Part shown: positions 5,590-10,688 of the stretch, one piece after another
Layout: each line of letters begins with the position of its first letter
Position numbering within the stretch: position 1 is the first letter of the stretch
NCBI GenBank assembly: GCA_017504325.1
Contig: JAFVRL010000218.1
Location: 1 to 10,688, forward strand
Origin: Lentisphaeria bacterium
Lineage (GTDB): Bacteria > Verrucomicrobiota > Lentisphaeria > Victivallales > UBA1829
Length of the DNA stretch: 10,688 bases
Direction: 5' to 3'
Position numbers and translations under genes: made by a program
The notes under the pieces: model-generated
What the model was told of the DNA's origin: nothing
Database searches by the model: none
Seen by the model: only the letters and a program-made list of their open reading frames with translations

Positions 5590-8241
5590 ATGAAACAAAA
5601 TATTCTCCCTGAACTCCATTTTCCTTTTGTGGAAGAGATGAGGCAGTTTTCCGTTCCTTTTTTCCCGGACAGAAAAGAAAATGAGACCCGTGGAAAATGG
5701 TATCTGCAAGCAGATTTTCCGGATGAAAAAAAGGTATTGGATACAGCTTATGAAAGCTGCCGCCGCTATGTAAAAGAGGGTGGTTATACAGAAGAAAAAG
5801 ATAATGGTTACTGCCTGAAGACCGTTAAAAAAAGTACCGGGACTTTTGAAGAATATACTTTATCTTTCTCCGTGGATTCCTGTACAGTTTCCGCCAATGA
5901 TACAGAAGGGATCCGGAGGGGACTTTATGAATTTATTGATCTCTTCTGTACCAATGGCGGTATATTTCCGGAAGAGGCAAAAAGTATCACAAGAAAACCC
6001 TTCCTTTCCGTCCGTCTGGGCAGATGTCCCTTCAGTCCCATCAAACGGTGGCCGGTAAATACAGATGAACTTCTGGATGATATCGACTATTATCCGGATG
6101 CCTATCTGGAAACGCTTGCCCGGGATGGGATCAACGGTATCTGGCTTGTCACCCAGCTGCGGGAATTGGGCATAAGTTCCTTTACAAAGGAAGATCCGCA
6201 GAGAGAAAAACGTCTGGCAAAACTTGCCCGTGTCGCGGAAAAGTGCGGCAGATACGGCGTGAAAGTCTGGCTTTTTATGATCGAACCTTTTGCATTGCCT
6301 GATGACGATGAACTTTATAAAAGTCATCCGGAACTTTTCATGCTGAAAGGTAAAGCGGAAGGAAGAAACTGTTTCTGTCCCGCTTCAGAGAAAACACAGC
6401 AGTATCTTTTTGAGATCACAAAAAGTGTTTTTTCTTCCATTCCTGCTCTGGGAGGTATTGTGGATATTGTCTATGGCGAGCGTCCCACCACCTGTCCTTC
6501 TGCAAATTTCTCCCATGATGAAAAGCCTCTGCCCTGTCAGGATAAATGTGCTTTAAGCAAGAATGAGATCATGCAGAAAGCTCTGCAAGCGATTTCCGAC
6601 GGGATCAAAGAAGGTTCCCCTGATGCGAAACTTATCGCCTGGTACTATATGCCCCATCCCGCCCCGCTTGCATCCTGGTGCCGTAATTTTGCAGAATATA
6701 CTCCCCCGGAAGTCATCGCACAGTTTAATTTTGAATCCGGCGGGGAAAAGATCCAGCTGGGGAAAAAACATCTTGCCGGAGATTACTGGGTTTCTTATGA
6801 AGGCCCTGCGGAAAGATATAAAGAAGCTGCCCTTCAGCGTAAAAACGGACTTACGGGGGCGAAACTCCAGTTGGGATGCGGCCATGAACTTACGCCTGTG
6901 CCTTATATCCCTGTTCCGGAGATCGCTTATAATAAATACAAGGCAATGTATGAACTTAATGTAAACAGTGTGATGCAGTCCTGGTATATCGGGAACTTCC
7001 CCGGACTTATGGAACGGGCCTGCGGCCGTCTTGCCTTTGAGGATTTTTCCGGAAGCAAAGAGGATTTCCTTTTCCGCCTTGCTCTGCCGGTTTGGGGAAA
7101 ATATGCCGGAAAGATGGTGGAAGCATGGAATATCTTTACGGATGCCTACAGATTATTCCCCTTTGCTTTGATGTTCCAGTATTATGCTCCGCAGAACTCT
7201 TTTATGATGTGGAAATATCATTTCCTTCCCGATCTGGATCCTCTTGCCCCGCCCTGGAAACCCAATTTTGAATTCGGCGGTGATGCCATAGGGGAGGCAT
7301 TGGCAGGTTTCACTCTGGAAGATGCCGCCATATTGATGAAGGAAATGAGTACACAATGGCAGGAGGGATTGAAAAAGATCCTGCCTCTGAAAGATGTTTT
7401 CAGAGAGAGCCGGGAACATCAACTGGATATTGGAAATTCCCAACTTCTGGGACTTCTTATGCAAGGAACCTCTCTCCTTCTGGACTTTTTCCTTTTGAGA
7501 AGACGCCTTTATACGGAAAAACTTTCACAAAATGAGTATATTTCCCTTATTGAGGAGATGAAGGGGCTTTTGGCAAAGCATAAAGAACTTTGTGAAAAAT
7601 GTATTCCGCTTCTGAAAGCAGACTCCCGTCTGGGGTATCACGGGGAGGCATTGTGCCGGATCTTTGATGAAGAGAAAACCGCAAAAGCCATACAGATCGC
7701 TGATGAATCTTATGCAGAAGCGGAAAAATTGCTGGAAGCAGTGAAAAACGGACTTACTCCTCTGCAGTATGCAGAAAAAATGATTCTGGATATTGTCCCT
7801 GAAAATACCGTGAAACAGGCGGAAAATTACTCCTGGTCATGGAAGAAAGACAGGGAAAATTTTGTATTGACCATCAAAGATTTTCCTGCACAGTGTGATG
7901 TATGGGGAAAAGCATATTTCATGGATCTTACCGGAACGCGTTTTGCATTGCAGGATGTATTCAATGTGGAAAAAGGCAAATGTATCCGCAAAGGGAATAT
8001 GAGTTTTATCATCACCGGGGAAACTTTTGACTCCTCTTTCACAATGAATTATACAGGAGATACGCTTGTTCTTTCCTGGCCGCTGGCTTCTCTTCCCGGT
8101 GCAGTGGAGGAAAAAATGCTCCGTTTCACTTTCCTTTTCGGGACGCCGGAAAAAGCTGTTCTTGCAAAAGGGGAAGGCGGTACAGGCAGGTTATATCTGG
8201 GAGGGATCAAACCCAATGAGACTTTTACTCTCTGTCTCTGA
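5590..8241 (+). CDS. Unrecognised 883-residue glycoside-hydrolase-like protein
   Basis: I do not recognise a named family. Residues ~88-147 look like the small alpha/beta domain found before the barrel in GH20 and GH67 enzymes: a beta strand, DTEGIRRGLYEFIDLF (104-119), then SITRKPFLSVRLGRCPF. A probable TIM barrel follows (about 165-470), with YLETLARDGINGIWLV (172-187), VAEKCGRYGVKVWLFMIEPF (215-234), DIVYGERP (292-299; Glu297 is a possible acidic catalytic residue), AKLIAWYYMPH (346-356) and VNSVMQSWYIGNFPG (458-472). A cysteine group lies at Cys261, 263, 302, 316 and 320 near the presumed active site. Residues ~490-735 are mostly helical; ~745-883 are beta-rich, possibly a carbohydrate-binding or accessory domain. 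No signal peptide or membrane segment, so cytoplasmic. ATG 5590 follows AAGGAA nine bases upstream and lies 21 bases after the DUF362 gene. Alternatives are a non-catalytic sugar-binding protein or a new glycosidase family. Existence as a gene is near certain; function is inferred. Confidence 0.9.
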   Translation: MKQNILPELHFPFVEEMRQFSVPFFPDRKENETRGKWYLQADFPDEKKVLDTAYESCRRYVKEGGYTEEKDNGYCLKTVKKSTGTFEEYTLSFSVDSCTVSANDTEGIRRGLYEFIDLFCTNGGIFPEEAKSITRKPFLSVRLGRCPFSPIKRWPVNTDELLDDIDYYPDAYLETLARDGINGIWLVTQLRELGISSFTKEDPQREKRLAKLARVAEKCGRYGVKVWLFMIEPFALPDDDELYKSHPELFMLKGKAEGRNCFCPASEKTQQYLFEITKSVFSSIPALGGIVDIVYGERPTTCPSANFSHDEKPLPCQDKCALSKNEIMQKALQAISDGIKEGSPDAKLIAWYYMPHPAPLASWCRNFAEYTPPEVIAQFNFESGGEKIQLGKKHLAGDYWVSYEGPAERYKEAALQRKNGLTGAKLQLGCGHELTPVPYIPVPEIAYNKYKAMYELNVNSVMQSWYIGNFPGLMERACGRLAFEDFSGSKEDFLFRLALPVWGKYAGKMVEAWNIFTDAYRLFPFALMFQYYAPQNSFMMWKYHFLPDLDPLAPPWKPNFEFGGDAIGEALAGFTLEDAAILMKEMSTQWQEGLKKILPLKDVFRESREHQLDIGNSQLLGLLMQGTSLLLDFFLLRRRLYTEKLSQNEYISLIEEMKGLLAKHKELCEKCIPLLKADSRLGYHGEALCRIFDEEKTAKAIQIADESYAEAEKLLEAVKNGLTPLQYAEKMILDIVPENTVKQAENYSWSWKKDRENFVLTIKDFPAQCDVWGKAYFMDLTGTRFALQDVFNVEKGKCIRKGNMSFIITGETFDSSFTMNYTGDTLVLSWPLASLPGAVEEKMLRFTFLFGTPEKAVLAKGEGGTGRLYLGGIKPNETFTLCL

Positions 8242-8255
8242 CCGGAGAACTCCGG
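8242..8255. repeat. Short inverted repeat right after the 883-residue gene
   Basis: CCGGA/TCCGG with a four-base loop begins at the base after the TGA stop. There is no T tract after it, so it is not a standard intrinsic terminator. It may stabilise the 3' end of the operon mRNA. Confidence 0.4.
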
Positions 8256-8258
8256 GAA

Positions 8259-8286
8259 CAGAAAGCGGGAAATTAGTCTCTTTCTG
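8259..8286. repeat. 7-bp inverted repeat in the convergent spacer
   Basis: CAGAAAG (8259-8265) pairs with CTTTCTG (8280-8286) across a 14-base loop. It is the second of several stems in the spacer. No function can be assigned. Confidence 0.35.
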
Positions 8287-8338
8287 AAATACCGTTGAGT
8301 CGGGGATCTCTTTATTTTGAAAGACAATAAGAACCATG

Positions 8339-8367
8339 CCGGGGGCAAGTACCAAAACTGCCCCCGG
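8339..8367. terminator. GC-rich 9-bp hairpin, possible bidirectional transcription stop
   Basis: CCGGGGGCA (8339-8347) pairs perfectly with TGCCCCCGG (8359-8367) around an 11-base loop. It is the strongest stem in the 8242-8485 spacer between converging genes, where a terminator is expected. Rightward there is no T run. On the minus strand the stem is followed by a moderately T-rich stretch (GGTTCTTATTGTCTTTC). It could act as a weak terminator for the minus-strand pair or as an mRNA 3'-end structure for the operon. Confidence 0.45.
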
Positions 8368-8375
8368 ACGGAATC

Positions 8376-8392
8376 TTTCCGGTCACCGGAAA
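8376..8392. repeat. Near-perfect palindrome TTTCCGGTCACCGGAAA
   Basis: TTTCCGG and CCGGAAA are separated by three bases; the outer sequence TTTCCGGT/ACCGGAAA is symmetric about one base. It could be a hairpin or a dimeric protein binding site, but it lies between gene ends rather than near a start, which favours an RNA structure. The rest of the spacer to 8485 shows no convincing gene. Confidence 0.4.
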
Positions 8393-8485
8393 ACGCGGAT
8401 GTCCTCAACAGAAATACAAAATACCGGGATCGTTTTACAGAACTGTACTGGTGGAGGTATCCGCAATTTTCCAAACAGAATACGG

Positions 8486-9307
8486 TCAGGAGAGACCGGA
8501 TCCGTGACGGGTGAAATAATCCGCACAGATCTTTTTGAATTTGTTGGGATAATCCACTGCAAAAGATCTTACGCCCAGATCCAGGATGGCAAAAAGATCC
8601 TTCCGTTCAAAATGCCAGGGCAATACCTGTAAAAGAACTTTGTGTTCTTTTGTGATGCGCAAGGCTTCTGAAACATATTCCGGGTCAAGAGCGTATCTCC
8701 AGCTTTTGTCCACAGCATTGTAAAGATGTAACTGTACTTCCGTGATCCCTTCAAAATCTTCTTTCCATATCCTGTTGAACTGTTCTGCGATCTTTTCCGG
8801 ACTGCCTCCCAGCCAGTTTTTCGTTCTTGCTTCAGGAGCATATTTTTTGAATTCCCGTAAAAGGTCAGGGTCACAGCAGGCAAAGGTGATCTGACTTGCC
8901 ACACCATACTCATTGATCTTTTCTGCAAGGGTCTTTATTTCCACTCTCTTGTAGTCGATGACCATATTGCGTTCCGGATGTTTCTGCAATATGGAAAAAA
9001 GTGTTGCCAGATCCGTTACATGCTGATCCGGAAAATCGTCCCAGCCGATATCCACGCTTTTCAATTCTGCCCAGGTCATTTCCGATACTTTGCGGCCTTT
9101 CAGATGCTCCGGAAGATTTTGGCAGATCCGGTCAAGGGTCTGGTCATGGAGAGAAACCAGAACGCCGTCGGATGTTACATTTACATCTGCCTCCGGGCGT
9201 CCGCCCAGTTCCCAGCCGTATTCAAATGCGGCAATACAACTTTCCGGCAATTCCACACCGCCGCCTCCGGCACGGTGCGCTTCCCAGAGAATGATCCCGT
9301 CTTTCAT
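8486..9307 (-). CDS. Glycerophosphodiester phosphodiesterase (GDPD) family protein
   Basis: The 273 residues form a single GDPD TIM barrel. The GDPD reaction splits glycerophosphodiesters to glycerol 3-phosphate and an alcohol, using a divalent metal. Visible features: EAHRAGGGGVELPESCIAAF (9-28) with His11 and Glu22, EADVNVTSDGVLVSLHDQTL (39-58) with metal ligands Glu39 and Asp41 and the second catalytic His54, and VIDYK (116-120) with Lys120. Departures from consensus are HRA for HRG, PESC for PENT, and Asp118 where the family usually has Glu. These could mean a changed substrate, but the core residues are kept. No signal peptide, so it appears cytoplasmic, unlike secreted GlpQ. ATG 9307 is preceded by AGAAGG about five bases away. 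It lies 30 bases downstream of the partial gene at 9338 and probably shares its transcript. A direct role in lipid turnover or in sugar-phosphodiester cleavage cannot be decided here. Confidence 0.9.
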   Translation of the reverse strand: MKDGIILWEAHRAGGGGVELPESCIAAFEYGWELGGRPEADVNVTSDGVLVSLHDQTLDRICQNLPEHLKGRKVSEMTWAELKSVDIGWDDFPDQHVTDLATLFSILQKHPERNMVIDYKRVEIKTLAEKINEYGVASQITFACCDPDLLREFKKYAPEARTKNWLGGSPEKIAEQFNRIWKEDFEGITEVQLHLYNAVDKSWRYALDPEYVSEALRITKEHKVLLQVLPWHFERKDLFAILDLGVRSFAVDYPNKFKKICADYFTRHGSGLS

Positions 9308-9337
9308 AAAAACCTTCTTTCTGTCTGCATTTTGTGG

Positions 9338-10688
9338 TTATTTCAAAAGAGCAATGGAACGCAGGGCGGCATAATCTTTGCCGGATTTGCTGATTTTTAC
9401 AGAGATCTTTCCAGTTTCAGCAATAAGAACTGTCCATTTCCGTTCCGGAGCTTTGATCGCTGCACCTCTCCCATTGATATGCAGCATAAATTCTTCTGTG
9501 GAATCTCTGTCAAGAGTGATTTCCAGAATATTGCCGGAATGCGCCTCAAATTCCACTGTTACACTGCCGTTGGGAAATACGGTATTGCCTGCATAACGTA
9601 CGGGTCTGCCGTTTTGCAGTAAACTGTGGCTTGCGTGCATGGCTCTTCCTGCACGGATATCATCATAGATCCCGCCGGGAATGACAAAGTCGGCTACTTC
9701 TTTGCGGTCAAGCATCTCTTTTCTTGCCGCATATTCCGCTTCATACTCCTTGAGGTATTCTTTGCAGAGGAAACGCAAAGCGGAAAAATAGACTCTGTCC
9801 AGATCGTCTTTCGGCGGAGGGGCACCATCGCAAACACTCAAAAGTGTGGGGAGGGGGGCATTTTTATCTGCCATTTCCTCTGTGATCTTTTCCCATGCCT
9901 TTTCTGCGGTCTCTTTCAGGATAACAGGATCGGATTCCATTTTGTCCATGGCATCAAAGTAGGCACAGATGACAGAGTTGTATGCAAAAAGAGCTTTGGA
10001 GACCTTTACGGCGATCTTCCAGCTTCTTTCGTGTTTCTTCCACTCTTCTTCCGCCATTTTCCCCTTGAGAAGCATGATTTTATCCAGTCCTTCCCGGGCA
10101 AGTTTACATGCTTCCTCCTTTTCTGCAAGAATATTTTTTCTTCCGGGAGTCATGATACCGGAACGCAGTCCCCACATATCCTTCTGTAAAGATAATACCA
10201 TATTATCCCGGAAGAGACTGAAGGAACCCCCGGCTTTGATCCACTTGAAATCCTGCTGGATGGGGAATTTATGATAGACGCAGTTCATATTGATGAAATT
10301 GATCTTCTGCACACATTCAATACCCTTGAGCTGCAATTCCGTCATTTCTTCCGCACAATGCGGATATTTGAGAAGAGCATACTCTTTCAGTACGCTATCA
10401 ATGGTCGCCCTGTCATCCCGGATGAATCTTGTATAGGCAAAAAGGTTGATCTCCTGGGCGGAATCAAAGATATTGTTGCCGATACGGTCAAGACGGATGG
10501 CATAACGGGAAACATCTTTGCTTTTGCCTTCCTGAACATACCGGTAAATGTTTTTGATATTGCATGCGGGAAGATACCCCGCCCCCAGAAATTCCCCCAG
10601 ACCGTCACATTCCGCATTAAGGAAAGTATTATCCTGCTTCACAAGGAAGGGATTATTGGGCAGGAAGGGGACAAAATCGAAGGGTGTG
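9338..10688 (-). CDS. Unrecognised protein, C-terminal part, possibly a glycosidase-like enzyme (5' end outside window)
   Basis: The reading frame is open from the TAA at 9338-9340 to the right edge, giving 449 visible residues. The first in-frame start-type codon is a GTG at 10642, but coding continues upstream as PFDFVPFLPNNPFL with the same character, so it is not treated as the start. Visible residues ~1-85, including GLGEFLGAGYLPACNI, SRYAIRLDRIGNNIFDSAQE and INLFAYTRFIRDD, resemble the end of a TIM-barrel glycosidase in which a conserved Asn-containing helix follows the last strand (as in GH67 or DUF4838-like proteins; from memory). A mostly helical, charged segment (~90-340) follows, then a small beta-rich C-terminal domain (~355-449). 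The domain order parallels the 883-residue protein on the opposite strand, but I see no direct sequence match. It is followed after 30 bases by the GDPD gene. Function is unproven. Confidence 0.82.
   Translation of the reverse strand, partial: TPFDFVPFLPNNPFLVKQDNTFLNAECDGLGEFLGAGYLPACNIKNIYRYVQEGKSKDVSRYAIRLDRIGNNIFDSAQEINLFAYTRFIRDDRATIDSVLKEYALLKYPHCAEEMTELQLKGIECVQKINFINMNCVYHKFPIQQDFKWIKAGGSFSLFRDNMVLSLQKDMWGLRSGIMTPGRKNILAEKEEACKLAREGLDKIMLLKGKMAEEEWKKHERSWKIAVKVSKALFAYNSVICAYFDAMDKMESDPVILKETAEKAWEKITEEMADKNAPLPTLLSVCDGAPPPKDDLDRVYFSALRFLCKEYLKEYEAEYAARKEMLDRKEVADFVIPGGIYDDIRAGRAMHASHSLLQNGRPVRYAGNTVFPNGSVTVEFEAHSGNILEITLDRDSTEEFMLHINGRGAAIKAPERKWTVLIAETGKISVKISKSGKDYAALRSIALLK

Noticed and set aside
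8317..8514. Small plus-strand open frame (65 codons, TTG start) in the convergent spacer
   Set aside because: It has no ribosome site, runs through two hairpins and into the antisense of the GDPD gene, and has no recognisable features.
1..10688. CRISPR arrays, tRNA or rRNA genes, defence systems
   Set aside because: No regularly spaced direct repeats, no tRNA-like cloverleaf segments or rRNA sequence, and no nuclease, helicase or toxin-type proteins were seen on either strand.

Overview
The window reads as bacterial chromosomal DNA of moderate GC (mid-40s percent by eye), with Shine-Dalgarno sites, intrinsic terminators and tightly packed genes. The glycoside-hydrolase content and the style of the large unrecognised proteins resemble carbohydrate-degrading members of the PVC group, for example gut Lentisphaerota. 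That placement is tentative because there is no rRNA or other phylogenetic marker here.

Left part (1-1640, + strand): the first ~100 bases encode an internal piece of a nicotinate phosphoribosyltransferase. It switches abruptly, in a different frame and at a GATC tetranucleotide, into an aspartate-semialdehyde dehydrogenase gene (asd) that lacks its N-terminal nucleotide-binding part. This is most simply a chimeric join at the window edge. asd ends at a strong intrinsic terminator. A small isochorismatase-family hydrolase follows, with its own terminator.

Middle (1648-8241): a minus-strand S41 C-terminal processing peptidase is divergent from a three-gene plus-strand operon. The operon holds a GH29 alpha-L-fucosidase without a signal peptide, a DUF362 protein with two [4Fe-4S] ferredoxin motifs, and an 883-residue protein I cannot name. 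The last looks like a TIM-barrel glycosidase-like protein with a GH20b/GH67N-type N-terminal domain, a cysteine cluster, a helical region and a C-terminal beta-rich domain. Gaps in the operon are 25 and 21 bases. The genes look co-transcribed, and all three products appear cytoplasmic. A plausible reading is intracellular processing of an imported fucosylated glycan, with an unexplained iron-sulfur partner.

Right part (8486-10688, - strand): a glycerophosphodiester phosphodiesterase-family protein lies downstream of a partial, unrecognised, probably glycosidase-related protein whose 5' end is outside the window. This pair converges on the fucosidase operon across a 244-base spacer rich in inverted repeats.

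The best candidates for something undescribed are the fucosidase/Fe-S/883-residue operon and its convergent neighbours. GATC is also strongly over-represented across the window, partly through a codon-context preference for ATC after G.
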